In this document: positions 34,493-44,315 of the stretch, piece by piece
Layout: each line of letters starts with the position of its first letter
Numbering within the stretch: position 1 is the stretch's first letter
Assembly (NCBI GenBank): GCA_050291725.1
Contig: JBNKKH010000027.1
Coordinates: 62,001-126,000 of the forward strand
Direction: 5' to 3'
From: JAAGZL01 sp050291725
Lineage (GTDB): Bacteria; Pseudomonadota; Gammaproteobacteria; Chromatiales; Chromatiaceae
Length of the DNA: 64,000 nucleotides
Program-made: the position numbers and the translations under genes
The notes under the pieces: model-generated
The model's input: the letters and a program-made list of their open reading frames with translations, nothing else
What the model was told of the DNA's origin: nothing
Database searches by the model: none

Positions 34493-35040
34493 AGGCGCGT
34501 TATCTGATCCCGTTTGCTATCTTCATGGCCATCATGGCCATCTTTGTGTTGGGTCTGTACAAGATGAAAGAGGACCCAAACTTTGTACGTAATATCCCCT
34601 CGGTTTTAATTGATAAGCCTGCACCAGAGATTGTTTTGCCGGATCTGTTTGATCAGACCAAGATGGTGAAATCATCGGATCTGTTAGGCCAGGTTTGGTT
34701 AATGAATATTTGGGGCACTTGGTGTGCTGAGTGTTGGCGTGAACATGGCTATCTGGTGAATCTGGCCGAACACGAAGGGGTGAAGATCTTTGGCATCGAT
34801 TGGCGTGATGATGCTGAAGAGGCCCAAAAGCTGATACAGCAGAAGGGCAATCCATTTATTGCTATTGGTTTTGATCCAGAGAGCCGTACGGCTATGAACT
34901 GGGGAGTGAGCGGAGCCCCCGAGACCTTCGTGATCGATAAGCAGGGGGTAGTGCGCTGGAAACATAATGGCGGTATTACTCCACAGGTTTGGCAGGAAGA
35001 GCTCAAGCCTTTGTTGCAGAAACTGGAGCAGGAGAAATGA
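34489..35040 (+). CDS. ccmG: Thiol:disulfide interchange protein CcmG/DsbE
   Basis: 183 residues with an N-terminal anchor helix (about 5-24) and a thioredoxin fold. The active site reads WCAEC (GTWCAECWREHGYL); the cis-Pro lies in GVSGAPETFVID. It reduces apocytochrome cysteines in the periplasm before haem attachment. Overlaps ccmF by 4 bases and ccmH by 4. Confidence 0.95.
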   Translation: MKARYLIPFAIFMAIMAIFVLGLYKMKEDPNFVRNIPSVLIDKPAPEIVLPDLFDQTKMVKSSDLLGQVWLMNIWGTWCAECWREHGYLVNLAEHEGVKIFGIDWRDDAEEAQKLIQQKGNPFIAIGFDPESRTAMNWGVSGAPETFVIDKQGVVRWKHNGGITPQVWQEELKPLLQKLEQEK

Positions 35041-35504
35041 AAAGAGTTATTTTTCTAGTTGTGCTTCTGCTACCTATGCTAGCGTTGGCCAATATTGAGG
35101 CCTACCGCTTTGATGATCCGGAAAAAGAGGCACGCTACCATACTCTAATATCAGAGCTGCGCTGTGTGGTGTGTGTCAGCCAGAATATCGCAGATTCCAA
35201 TGCAGAGCTGGCTCAGGATCTACGCCGCCAGACCTACGAGATGGTTCAGCAAGGGTCAAGTAACGAAGAGATTGTCACCTTCATGGTACAGCGTTATGGA
35301 GATTTTGTACTCTATCGTCCGCCATTGAAATCATCCACTATGCTGCTGTGGGCTGGACCATTCATTATCTTCGGAATTGGGTTGGTTGCGCTGATTATAT
35401 TTATCCGTCGTCGTAACAAAGAACCCGAGGTTGAGCTGAGCAGCGAAGAGCATAAGCGCGCCCAGAGCCTGCTGGATGACGATGATGATAATAAGCCGAA
35501 TTAA
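35037..35504 (+). CDS. ccmH: Cytochrome c maturation protein CcmH
   Basis: 155 residues from the ATG at 35037 that overlaps the ccmG stop; it begins with a signal peptide (ending LALA). The redox motif reads LRCVVCVSQNIADSNAELA, where LRCPVC is usual, followed by three-helix core and one membrane helix (about 100-120). The C-terminus is acidic (DDDDDN). It is the short form, with CcmI separate, as in Pseudomonas. Confidence 0.94.
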   Translation: MKRVIFLVVLLLPMLALANIEAYRFDDPEKEARYHTLISELRCVVCVSQNIADSNAELAQDLRRQTYEMVQQGSSNEEIVTFMVQRYGDFVLYRPPLKSSTMLLWAGPFIIFGIGLVALIIFIRRRNKEPEVELSSEEHKRAQSLLDDDDDNKPN

Positions 35505-35520
35505 GGATCTGGAATAGAGA

Positions 35521-36387
35521 ATGACAACCTTCATAATAGTTGCTGCACTGATGATCCTGCTTGCTCTGGCCATGCTGGCGCCAGCTTTGTTGCGCAAACG
35601 GGAGATGGCTGTATCCGATCGCGACCAGCAGAATGTAATTATTGCCCGGGAACGGCTGCAGGAGCTGGAGCAGGATCTGCAGGCAGAGAGAATCAGCCAG
35701 GAAGAGTTTGATCAGGCCAAGGTGGAACTGGAGCAAGCCCTGCTGCTGGACCTGGAAAAGGAAGATGAGCCAGAGCAGGTAACAACAGTCCCAGGCAAGC
35801 TGACCATGGGTGTTCTTGCTGTAGTCATTCCTCTAATTGCTATCTATCTCTACCTGATGCTGGGCTCCCCGGAGATGGTGGAGTTTGACGCAGCGCAACA
35901 AACCTCCCATAGTGCTAAAAAGCCTGGCCAGATTCCATCAGTTGAAGAGATGGTGGTAGCCTTGAAAAAACGCCTAGAAGAGAGGCCGGATGATGCTCAA
36001 GGCTGGTTTATGTTGGGCCGCACCTATATGGCTATGCAGAAGTATCCTCAGGCTGCTGAGGCCTACGAAACCCTGTTAAAAATCACAGGGGACGAGCCAA
36101 CGGTTTTACTTTCAGCAGCCGAGGCCATAATCTTCTCCAACAGTGGCAATATGCAGGGGCGTCCGGCAGAGTTGATCAGGCGTGCACTCAAACTAGCACC
36201 AGACGATCAGTCGGCCCTGTGGATGGGTGGCCTGTTGGAGAGTCAGGAAGGAAATTACTCAAAAGCTCTGGGTCTCTGGCGCAAGCTGGAGCCTTTGCTG
36301 GCAGCCGATCCGGCAGCACAACAAAAACTAGAAAAATTAATTTCTGAGATAGAAAAAAAACAGAGCGAAAACAGTAAAACCCCATAA
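35521..36387 (+). CDS. ccmI: Cytochrome c maturation protein CcmI
   Basis: 288 residues: two membrane helices (about 3-20 and 95-115), a cytoplasmic coiled-coil-like loop between them rich in Glu/Gln, and a periplasmic TPR domain (about 150-270) with AQGWFMLGRTYMAMQKYPQA. It chaperones apocytochromes to the CcmFH lyase. Last ccm gene. Confidence 0.93.
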   Translation: MTTFIIVAALMILLALAMLAPALLRKREMAVSDRDQQNVIIARERLQELEQDLQAERISQEEFDQAKVELEQALLLDLEKEDEPEQVTTVPGKLTMGVLAVVIPLIAIYLYLMLGSPEMVEFDAAQQTSHSAKKPGQIPSVEEMVVALKKRLEERPDDAQGWFMLGRTYMAMQKYPQAAEAYETLLKITGDEPTVLLSAAEAIIFSNSGNMQGRPAELIRRALKLAPDDQSALWMGGLLESQEGNYSKALGLWRKLEPLLAADPAAQQKLEKLISEIEKKQSENSKTP

Positions 36388-36448
36388 ATTAAGATTGATT
36401 TAGGCTAAAGATATGGCTGCTTTAGCCGCTAATTTAATTGAGTAATGG

Positions 36449-37456
36449 TTGCAAACAACCAAGCAGTACTGCGGGGGTAACGGTTTGTTTCTTAAGTTTT
36501 TGTTTCTCTGGGTTATTTTCTCCACTCTGATATTGACTCAATCAACTCAGGCAGGAAATTTTCGTATTGGCGAGCCGTTGCTACCGTTGCCGTCAGCGCA
36601 AAATCTAGATCCGCGCAAAGTGGATCTGGGCGACCTGCTCTTTCACGATAACCGCCTATCTGCGGATAACTCTACTAGTTGTGCCAGTTGTCATGATCTA
36701 TCCTCCAACGGTTCCGATAGTCGTGCCACCTCCATAGGTATTGGTAAGGCAGTGGGACCCATAAAGGCTCCTACGGTGTATAACTCTGGATACAATTTTG
36801 TTCAATTCTGGGATGGTAGGGCCGCTGATCTGGAAGAGCAGGCGGCAGGTCCAGTACATAATCCGATCGAAATGGGTTCGAGCTGGGAGCAGGTACAGGC
36901 TAAGCTGCGGAAGGACGCAAAACTGGTCGCGCGATTTAAAGAGGTCTATCCTGATGGGCTCAACGCCAAAAATATCGCCAGCGCCTTAGCCGAATTTGAG
37001 CGCTCTCTGGTTACTGTTGATTCCCCTTTTGATCGTTGGCTACAAGGATATGAATCTGCCCTAACTGATAAAGAGATAAGGGGCTATCAGCTTTTCAAAT
37101 CTTATGGCTGTTCCAGTTGCCATCAGGGGCAGAATGTAGGTGGAAATATGTATGCTCGAATGGGAGCCATGGGGGACTACTTTGCTGACAGAGGCAAAAA
37201 GATAGTAGAGGCAGATCTGGGTCGTTTCAATGTGACAAAAGATGAGGCGGATCGTCACCTGTTTAAGGTCCCCAGCCTGCGCCTTGTCGCGCGCCAAAAA
37301 TACTTTTTTCACGATGGCAGCCAAACTGACCTGAAGGAGGCCATACGGGTAATGGGGCGATATCAGCTTGGCCGCGATATTCCGCAAGATGATATCTCTG
37401 ATATTCATGCTTTTCTCCACTCACTAGTTGGAATACATCCAAGGCTGAAGCCATGA
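36449..37456 (+). CDS. Di-haem cytochrome c peroxidase/MauG-family protein
   Basis: 335 residues if the TTG at 36449 is used. A TTG at 36485, seven bases after GGGGG and directly before the hydrophobic signal (FLKFLFLWVIF), is a good alternative; no ATG fits. Two haem motifs are seen: CASCH (about 79-83) and CSSCH (about 222-226). Family motifs LGDLLFHDNRLS, PTVYNSGYNFVQFWDGRA and PSLRLVARQKYFFHDGS are present. Members reduce peroxide or oxidise protein side chains in the periplasm. The stop overlaps the next gene's start by 4 bases, so it is probably co-translated with the sensor. Confidence 0.88.
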   Translation: MQTTKQYCGGNGLFLKFLFLWVIFSTLILTQSTQAGNFRIGEPLLPLPSAQNLDPRKVDLGDLLFHDNRLSADNSTSCASCHDLSSNGSDSRATSIGIGKAVGPIKAPTVYNSGYNFVQFWDGRAADLEEQAAGPVHNPIEMGSSWEQVQAKLRKDAKLVARFKEVYPDGLNAKNIASALAEFERSLVTVDSPFDRWLQGYESALTDKEIRGYQLFKSYGCSSCHQGQNVGGNMYARMGAMGDYFADRGKKIVEADLGRFNVTKDEADRHLFKVPSLRLVARQKYFFHDGSQTDLKEAIRVMGRYQLGRDIPQDDISDIHAFLHSLVGIHPRLKP

Positions 37457-40400
37457 GGAAGTCTAGCTGGCGGAGAAAACGTTATCTTCTTATTCCTGCC
37501 TTGGCGGTAATTATTGGTTTATTCCTGGTATTCCGTACAACTGATGTTGAGCAGTACAGCCTGCACTCTGGGTTGCTGCTGCAGTTGAAGGAGTTGGATG
37601 CGCGCTTGGACAGGGATGTTCTACAGGTTAGCTCATTTCTCTTGACCAATTACGATTCACTGGCGATTACAGCTAATGATATACGTAAACTCAGCAAAAA
37701 GATGCGTGACCCTGAATACGGTTTTTACAGTTTTACCGAGCCCGCAGTCGATAAAGCGTTGGAGATATATCTGCAGACGTTAGATCAGAAGTTGGTTATT
37801 CTTGAGCGGATTAAGTTTCAATCCGCTCTGTTACGAAATGGCCTGCAATATCTGCCCACTGTAGCGAATGAAGTGCATCAGAATGATGGGAAGCTAGAGC
37901 ATGAAGTGGTTGACCTGTTAAATAGTCTCTATCGCTATAACCTGTTTCAGAGTGGAGATGAGGGAAAAATAATTCAGCATGAGTTAGATAGGTTGGCAGA
38001 TAGTACTGATGGACATCAGCATAAAAAGTTGTTGGACAATATGTTGTTCCATATGCGGGAAAATCTAAAAGGCCTCATATTCATGGCAGAGTTGAAACAG
38101 CGTTTTCTCGGGATTGCGTCAAATGAGCGTTATAACGAGCTAACCTCGGCCTATAGAAAATATCATGGTGACAAGGTTAGAAGTGCTGAGTGGTTGAGCA
38201 TGGGGTTAATAATATTAACCGTGCTGCTGTTAACTCTGCTGGGGTGGTTGTTGCGTTATCTTGACTCTGCCCGCCAGTCAGCACAAAGCTCTTGGGATCG
38301 GTTGAGCGATGCGGTTGAGAGTGTAAATGAGGCCATCGCTCTATTTGATGCTGAAGGTAAGTTAGTACTGCTTAACCGCAAATGGATAGAGTTCTATCCT
38401 TGGCTTAAGGGGATTGGTCCCGGTAGTACACTGTTGGAGATGCGTGAGGCTAGTCGTGCCCATATGCGCAGTGAAGAGCATCAGCAAGGCCAGGAATGCA
38501 GTGAATTCGTACAAGAGAACGTGGATGAGAGTTATATAGAGCATTTGGATGATGGTCGTTGGTATCTGGCAAGCAATGCCAACACCAGTGAAGGTGGTAA
38601 GGCCTGTGTCCGTGTTGATATTACCGAGTCCAAACAAACAGAGCAGGAACTGCGTAAACTAAGTCGTGCTCTGGAACAGAGTCCAGCATCGGTGGTTATT
38701 ACTGATACCGATGGCTCAATTGAGTACGTGAATCCAAAGTTTGAAGAGATGTCTGGGTATGCTGCTGATGAGGCGATAGGTCAAAATCCCAGGATTTTGA
38801 AGTCGGGGGATAAGGATCCTGAGGAGTATAAGGAGCTATGGGACACCATAACGTCTGGGCAAGAGTGGCGAGGCGTATTTCATAATAAGCGCAAAGACGG
38901 CTCTATCTATTGGGAGGCTGCTTCAATCTCTGGGTTGCGCGGGGCCAACGGAGAGATTACTCACTTTATTGCGGTTAAAGAGGATATCACTGCACGTAAG
39001 CGGGCTGAAGATCAGCTACGCATGAACGCCACAGTTTTTGAAACTGCCAGTGAGGGTATTTTGGTTACTGATGCCAACAACCGGGTAATGACGGTTAATC
39101 CAGCTTTTTCCCGGATTACCGGCTATCAGCCAGAAGAGATTGTAGGGAAGGATCCAAAAATCTTAAGTTCTGGCAGGCATGGGCCAGAGTTTTACCGTTC
39201 AATTTGGCAGCAAATAAACCGCAAGGGGTTTTGGTCTGGAGAGATTTGGAACCGACGTAAAGATGGAAGTATCTATCCAGAATGGATCTCTATTGTTGAG
39301 ATGCGGGATGAGAAGAGTGGCAAAGTAAAAGAGTATGTGGCTGTCTTCTCTGATATTTCACAGCGTAAACGGGATGAGGAGCAGATACGGCGTCAGGCCA
39401 ACTATGATGCCCTGACCGGACTGCCTAATCGTTCGCTGTTTTTCGATCGCTTGAACCAGGCAGTTATCTCAGCCCGGCGCGAAAAGTGGTTGTTGGGGCT
39501 GCTGTTTGTAGATCTTGATCGCTTCAAGGCGGTGAACGATACCTTTGGCCATGTTATGGGCGATGAGATTTTGCAAGAGGTGGGAGAGCGTCTCCAGATG
39601 TGCGTTCGCGACTCTGATACCGTGGCACGCCTGGGTGGTGACGAGTTCGTGGTGCTGGTACATGATCTGGCAGAGGTGAATGATGCGGCACAAATCGCTG
39701 ATAAGATCATTGATCATATGTCAAAGCCGTTTTCGATAAGTGGTCGCAATGTATCTTTGGGGGCGAGTATTGGCATCACTATTTATCCTGAAGATACAGA
39801 GAATGCTGAAGAGATGATGCGCAATGCAGATATGGCTATGTATCGAGCCAAAGAGGGTGGGCGCAATCGCTATCAGTTTTTTACCATCGGTATGCAGGAG
39901 CAAGTTAAAGAGCGGGTAGAGTTGGAGCAAGATCTACGACAAGCCATACAGCGAGATGAATTAATGCTCTACTATCAGCCCATTGTGGATTCACAGTCTG
40001 GCGCCTTAACCAGTGTTGAGGCTCTGCTGCGCTGGAAGCACCCGAAGAATGGAATGATCTCTCCTGAAAAATTTATTCCTATTGCCGAGGAAGGGGGCAT
40101 GATAATCCCTATAGGTAGCTGTGTGTTTGAAGAGGCGTGTAGACAGCTTAGGGAGTGGCGAGATGATGGATTAGATTTCACTGTTTCGGTCAATATTTCC
40201 TATCGTCAGTTGAGCAAAGAGTTTTCTCCTTGGGTGGTATCCAGCATATTGAAAGAGCATGGTGTACGTGGAGAGTGGTTAACTCTGGAGATAACAGAAG
40301 GGTTGTTGATGGATGATAGCCCCGAGGTTATGGAGTGGCTGAATGGATTTAAAAATCTTGGTATTAGCCTCTCTATAGATGATTTTGGTACTGGCTATTC

Positions 40401-40692
40401 ATCTCTCAGCTACTTAAAACGTTTCCCGGTAGACGTGTTGAAAATAGATCGCTCTTTTGTCAATGGGTTACCAGATGATGCAGGAGATGCCTCTCTCGTT
40501 GATGCGATATTGGCTATGGCTCAGAGTCTGGGATTACAGGTTGTGGCGGAAGGGGTGGAAACCGAGCAGCAGAGTCAGTTTTTACAGAATCTAGGATGTG
40601 ATCGGCTGCAGGGTTTCTATTATGGTAAGCCTATGCCGGAGCCAGATTTAAGAGCCTGGCTGGCTGAGCGTTCTAAGATGTCTTCCAGCTAG
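37453..40692 (+). CDS. Membrane sensor with DAHL-like, PAS, GGDEF and EAL domains
   Basis: 1079 residues. Helix 1 (about 10-27) and helix 2 (about 248-268) enclose an all-helical periplasmic region that looks like the DAHL domain (from memory). Then come a diverged PAS (about 280-395), two PAS domains (about 405-525 and 530-650), GGDEF (active motif GGDEF near 728-732) and EAL (EAL near 856; DDFGTGYSSL near 976). Both catalytic signatures are intact, so it could make and break c-di-GMP. Overlap with the di-haem peroxidase gene suggests the periplasmic domain senses redox or peroxide through that partner; this is inference. Confidence 0.9.
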   Translation: MRKSSWRRKRYLLIPALAVIIGLFLVFRTTDVEQYSLHSGLLLQLKELDARLDRDVLQVSSFLLTNYDSLAITANDIRKLSKKMRDPEYGFYSFTEPAVDKALEIYLQTLDQKLVILERIKFQSALLRNGLQYLPTVANEVHQNDGKLEHEVVDLLNSLYRYNLFQSGDEGKIIQHELDRLADSTDGHQHKKLLDNMLFHMRENLKGLIFMAELKQRFLGIASNERYNELTSAYRKYHGDKVRSAEWLSMGLIILTVLLLTLLGWLLRYLDSARQSAQSSWDRLSDAVESVNEAIALFDAEGKLVLLNRKWIEFYPWLKGIGPGSTLLEMREASRAHMRSEEHQQGQECSEFVQENVDESYIEHLDDGRWYLASNANTSEGGKACVRVDITESKQTEQELRKLSRALEQSPASVVITDTDGSIEYVNPKFEEMSGYAADEAIGQNPRILKSGDKDPEEYKELWDTITSGQEWRGVFHNKRKDGSIYWEAASISGLRGANGEITHFIAVKEDITARKRAEDQLRMNATVFETASEGILVTDANNRVMTVNPAFSRITGYQPEEIVGKDPKILSSGRHGPEFYRSIWQQINRKGFWSGEIWNRRKDGSIYPEWISIVEMRDEKSGKVKEYVAVFSDISQRKRDEEQIRRQANYDALTGLPNRSLFFDRLNQAVISARREKWLLGLLFVDLDRFKAVNDTFGHVMGDEILQEVGERLQMCVRDSDTVARLGGDEFVVLVHDLAEVNDAAQIADKIIDHMSKPFSISGRNVSLGASIGITIYPEDTENAEEMMRNADMAMYRAKEGGRNRYQFFTIGMQEQVKERVELEQDLRQAIQRDELMLYYQPIVDSQSGALTSVEALLRWKHPKNGMISPEKFIPIAEEGGMIIPIGSCVFEEACRQLREWRDDGLDFTVSVNISYRQLSKEFSPWVVSSILKEHGVRGEWLTLEITEGLLMDDSPEVMEWLNGFKNLGISLSIDDFGTGYSSLSYLKRFPVDVLKIDRSFVNGLPDDAGDASLVDAILAMAQSLGLQVVAEGVETEQQSQFLQNLGCDRLQGFYYGKPMPEPDLRAWLAERSKMSSS

Positions 40693-40698
40693 TCTACC

Positions 40699-41415
40699 CT
40701 ATTCAGCTAGAACTTCTTGCTGTGCTGTAAACAGTTGCTCTATTCCACTCTGCGCCAGTTCTAGCATAGCCTGCAGTTCATGCATGTGGAATGCGTGTCC
40801 CTCAGCTGTTCCCTGTACCTCAATAAAGGCGCCGGCATCGTTCATCACTACATTCATATCGGTCTCAGCATTGGAGTCTTCAGCGTAGTCCAGATCTAGC
40901 ACTGGTATTCCCCGGTAGATGCCGACAGATACGGAAGCGACTGTTCCAATTATGGGGTTCGAAGCAATCTGGCCGGAGGCTAGTAGTGAGTTAACTGCAT
41001 CGGTTAGCGCTACAAAGGCTCCAGTGATGGAGGCTGTTCTGGTGCCACCATCGGCCTGGATCACGTCACAGTCTATAGTTATGGTTCTCTCCCCCAAACC
41101 TGCTAGATCTACAGCGGCCCGCATGGAGCGGCCGATCAGACGCTGAATCTCCAGAGTGCGCCCGCCCTGCTTGCCGCGGCTGGCCTCGCGCCCCATACGG
41201 CTTCCAGTGGAGCGGGGCAGCATTCCATACTCGGCGGTAACCCAGCCCTGGCCTTTTCCCTTGAGAAATCCTGGGACCCGCTCTTCAATCGAGGCGTTGC
41301 ATAACACTTTGGTGTTGCCAAACTCAACTAAAACTGATCCTTCAGCATGCATGGTGTAGTTGCGAGTTAAAGTGATCTTGCGAAGCTGGTCTGGGTTGCG
41401 GCCGCTGGGTCTCAT
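40699..41415 (-). CDS. rph: Ribonuclease PH
   Basis: 238 residues, full length. Landmarks: MRPSGRNPDQLR, the phosphate-site RGKQGGRTLEIQRLIGRSMRA, ITIDCDVIQADGGTRTASITG and VLDLDYAEDSNAETDMNVV. It trims tRNA 3' ends phosphorolytically. The family usually sits next to yicC; here a phosphatase/kinase pair lies between them. Confidence 0.96.
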   Translation of the reverse strand: MRPSGRNPDQLRKITLTRNYTMHAEGSVLVEFGNTKVLCNASIEERVPGFLKGKGQGWVTAEYGMLPRSTGSRMGREASRGKQGGRTLEIQRLIGRSMRAAVDLAGLGERTITIDCDVIQADGGTRTASITGAFVALTDAVNSLLASGQIASNPIIGTVASVSVGIYRGIPVLDLDYAEDSNAETDMNVVMNDAGAFIEVQGTAEGHAFHMHELQAMLELAQSGIEQLFTAQQEVLAE

Positions 41416-41455
41416 GAATTACTCCTAATGGTACTGCCTTAATATAATATTCAGG

Positions 41456-42328
41456 CTATGTTTTATCGTTTTCGAACTGCTCAATAGCTGATTTTAGTTC
41501 GTCCAGAACCTGGGTTATGTCATCTTGGTCTGGATCTGGTTTTTTTATCTCTGGCTGCGGAGTGGGTTCTGTTATTTCAGGTTTCTCCATATGCCAGCGC
41601 AGAGCGATTGCGGTAACGTTATCGCTCCTAGGTGCGGCGTTTTCCGCAGCTTTATTGACCACTTCCTCTAAGGTTTGAGCAAGTGGAGTATCGCTGCAAA
41701 ATGCTTTTGCCATTTGGATTTCATCAACCTTGCCCCACAAACCATCGCTACACAACATGATTACATCACCCTCTTTTAATCTTGCCGCCTTGCTTACGGT
41801 TATCTCAGGCGAGACTATGTTGCCACCCAAGCAGCGCGTAACATAATTGCGCTGCGGATGAGATTTCATCTTGTTGTGAGAGATCATTCCATGATCTTCC
41901 AGATGTTGCACATATGAGTGGTCAGCTGTGCGTTGTAGGGTTTTCCCATTGCGAAAAAGATATAACCTGCTATCTCCCGCATGGACCCAGCGCGCCACCC
42001 CTTCCTGAATTAGTGCCACTACAGCCGTGGTGCGGGGCTTTATTGGTGGATCATGTTCTAGACCAAAAGCAGTGATATTTTCGTGAGCCTTCTGTAGCAG
42101 CCGATGCAGAAACTCTTTTGGGCTATGTATGGGCTTGTTGGTGCGATGGAAAAATGATGTACAGGTATCTATCAGAATTTGGGCAGCAACCTCACCTTTA
42201 GGGTGGCCTCCCATGCCGTCAGCTAAACCAAGTAAGATACTCCCTTCGCCTTCAATGGAGATGAATCTATCTTGGTTGATTTTGCGGTCGCCGCGTAGAG
42301 TTGCCTGGGCTATGTTGGTGTTGCTCAT
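41456..42328 (-). CDS. PP2C-family protein serine/threonine phosphatase
   Basis: 290 residues. Metal-binding motifs are GLADGMGGHPKGEVAA, VHAGDSRLYLFR, MLCSDGLWGKVD and APRSDNVTAIALRW, so the enzyme should be active. The C-terminal tail (about 240-290) is rich in Pro, Glu and Asp. The start codon overlaps the upstream kinase's stop, so the two are made together, as in reversible phosphorylation pairs. Confidence 0.92.
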   Translation of the reverse strand: MSNTNIAQATLRGDRKINQDRFISIEGEGSILLGLADGMGGHPKGEVAAQILIDTCTSFFHRTNKPIHSPKEFLHRLLQKAHENITAFGLEHDPPIKPRTTAVVALIQEGVARWVHAGDSRLYLFRNGKTLQRTADHSYVQHLEDHGMISHNKMKSHPQRNYVTRCLGGNIVSPEITVSKAARLKEGDVIMLCSDGLWGKVDEIQMAKAFCSDTPLAQTLEEVVNKAAENAAPRSDNVTAIALRWHMEKPEITEPTPQPEIKKPDPDQDDITQVLDELKSAIEQFENDKT

Positions 42329-43275
42329 TAGCGTCTTCCCCTTGCTCTGATTAGCTGGCTGAGTGATGACTCACCATCAGCTTCTACTCTTTTGTAGCCA
42401 GTTTCGCTGGCGAGTGCATTCAACATATCTCCAGCATTCTGAGGTCGCAGTAGTGGATCTATCTCCATGGCCCAATCGATTATCTCCAGAAGATAGGCCG
42501 GGTAGCGTTTTTTGAACGCTATAGCAGCTGGGCGTAAATTATCTTTGGCGTGGCGTTCTACCGCAGATTGGGGTGACTTTCCATCGATACAGGAACGCAT
42601 AGTTGCCCCAATGGCGTAAACATCGCTCCATGGTCCAACATAACCCGCAGCATAATACTGCTCTATGGGGGAGAATCCTGCAGTCACAACCTGTGAGGTT
42701 TGACGTTTTCTGGTGGTTGCAATTCGGTGGGCAGCTCCGAAATCCAGCAGGAGTGGATCGCCACCAGGTCGTAGGTGGATATTGTACGGCTTAATATCCA
42801 GGTGTAGCTGCCCTTTGCTGTGTAATAAGCTCAGGGCATCCAGGATTGGAGGGAATACAGTTTTGAGAAAAGTTGTGCTCAGTCCACCTTTGCGCCGTTT
42901 TATGTAGTGACCAAGGTTCTTTCCATGTTCGTAGTCCATAACCATATATGCGGTGTTATAGCTGAGAAAGAAAGTTCTTACATTCACTATGTTGGGGTGT
43001 TTCAGTGAGGCTAATGTTTTCGCCTCCTGGTAGAAGAGCTTGCGGCCATTGTTCATGGCATTGCGCTGCTCTTCGTCGGCGACACACACCTTTAGGTCAT
43101 GCCCATTGCGGACAGCTAGTTTCTTCGGCATATACTCTTTGATGACGACGTGATCCTGTGTGTCCTCATCTTCAGCCAGATAGATAAGACTGAAGCCGCC
43201 GCTGCCGATTAACTTAATAATCGTATAGCAGTCAATTACTGTCCCAGGTGGGAGGGCTTCTCTTATTTTCTCCAT
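42328..43275 (-). CDS. Eukaryotic-like serine/threonine protein kinase
   Basis: 315 residues, a single kinase domain without membrane helix. Motifs: glycine loop IGSGGFSLIYLAED, VAIK-like VVIKEYMP (Lys), HLDIKPYNI catalytic loop, and LLDFGAAH metal loop. Position +2 of HxDxKP is Ile/normal. The usual RD arginine before the Asp is absent (HLD rather than HRD), which suggests it need not be switched by activation-loop phosphorylation. It is divergent from yicC. Substrates unknown. Confidence 0.9.
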   Translation of the reverse strand: MEKIREALPPGTVIDCYTIIKLIGSGGFSLIYLAEDEDTQDHVVIKEYMPKKLAVRNGHDLKVCVADEEQRNAMNNGRKLFYQEAKTLASLKHPNIVNVRTFFLSYNTAYMVMDYEHGKNLGHYIKRRKGGLSTTFLKTVFPPILDALSLLHSKGQLHLDIKPYNIHLRPGGDPLLLDFGAAHRIATTRKRQTSQVVTAGFSPIEQYYAAGYVGPWSDVYAIGATMRSCIDGKSPQSAVERHAKDNLRPAAIAFKKRYPAYLLEIIDWAMEIDPLLRPQNAGDMLNALASETGYKRVEADGESSLSQLIRARGRR

Positions 43276-43383
43276 ATTATCTCTATCAAGCTTGGTTCAA
43301 GCCAGTTATCATACACTGAATTTATGACTTATTTTCGTTCTCTTGGTATTTTATGTCCAGGATTAAAAGTTAAGGAATAGACC

Positions 43384-44250
43384 ATGATAAGTAGCATGAC
43401 AGCATTTGCACGCCAGGAGCGCAGGGATGACCTAGGAGGTTTAGTCTGGGAACTGCGTTCAGTAAATCATAGATATCTCGAGATGTCGCTACGTCTTCCC
43501 GAGGAGCTAAGGGTCATTGAGCCAAGTGTGCGGGAACTGGTAGCACAAAAACTTGGGCGAGGTAAGGTTGATTGCAATCTAAGGTTCGAGCCTGGTAGCA
43601 GTAGTGCGGCTGGGATGAAGGTTAATGAACGCCTGGCTTTGCAGATCATAGAGGCTGCCAAAGAGGTTGGGCATCTGCAGCATGAGGCGGTGCCACCCCG
43701 TACTATCGATATTATGCGCTGGCCAGGGGTGCTGGAGGCAGAGAAGCAGGATTTCACCCCGCTGCAGCAGCGTGCTCAGGAGCTACTCGCAGAAGCACTG
43801 GATAGTATGGTGGAGAATCGCCAGCGTGAGGGGGCAAGGCTTGCGGAACTGATTCAGCAGCGTTGCACTGCTCTGCAGCAGCAGGTGGAAAAGGTTAGAG
43901 GGCGTATGCCGATAGTGTTAGACGGGATTCGTGAGCGTCTGCATACCAAGCTGAATGAGTTGTCGGAAAATTTAGATGAAGGCAGACTGGAGCAGGAAAT
44001 GGCTATCCTGTGTCAGCGTCTGGATGTGGATGAAGAGATGGACCGCCTGGATGCTCATCTGAAAGAGGTGGAGCAGGTACTGGAGCGGGATGAGCCGGTA
44101 GGGCGTAGACTGGATTTTCTAATGCAGGAGCTGAACCGAGAGGCTAATACCCTCAGTTCCAAGTCCAATGATGCGGAAACTACCAAGATCGCAGTTGAGA
44201 TGAAGGTGTTGATTGAGCAGATGCGTGAGCAGGTGCAAAATATAGAATAA
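43384..44250 (+). CDS. yicC: YicC family endoribonuclease-like protein
   Basis: 288 residues, normal for YicC. Start MISSMTAFARQE, LVWELRSVNHRYLEM, LRLPEEL and the C-terminal GRRLDFLMQELNREANTLSSKS are diagnostic. E. coli YicC is an endoribonuclease acting on the sRNA RyhB. It heads the conserved yicC-gmk-rpoZ-spoT run. Confidence 0.94.
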   Translation: MISSMTAFARQERRDDLGGLVWELRSVNHRYLEMSLRLPEELRVIEPSVRELVAQKLGRGKVDCNLRFEPGSSSAAGMKVNERLALQIIEAAKEVGHLQHEAVPPRTIDIMRWPGVLEAEKQDFTPLQQRAQELLAEALDSMVENRQREGARLAELIQQRCTALQQQVEKVRGRMPIVLDGIRERLHTKLNELSENLDEGRLEQEMAILCQRLDVDEEMDRLDAHLKEVEQVLERDEPVGRRLDFLMQELNREANTLSSKSNDAETTKIAVEMKVLIEQMREQVQNIE

Positions 44251-44315
44251 ACTACTTTGATAGCGGTTCTTATCTGCTAGAGTAATAACAATTCAGAGGT
44301 AACTTAAAACAACAT

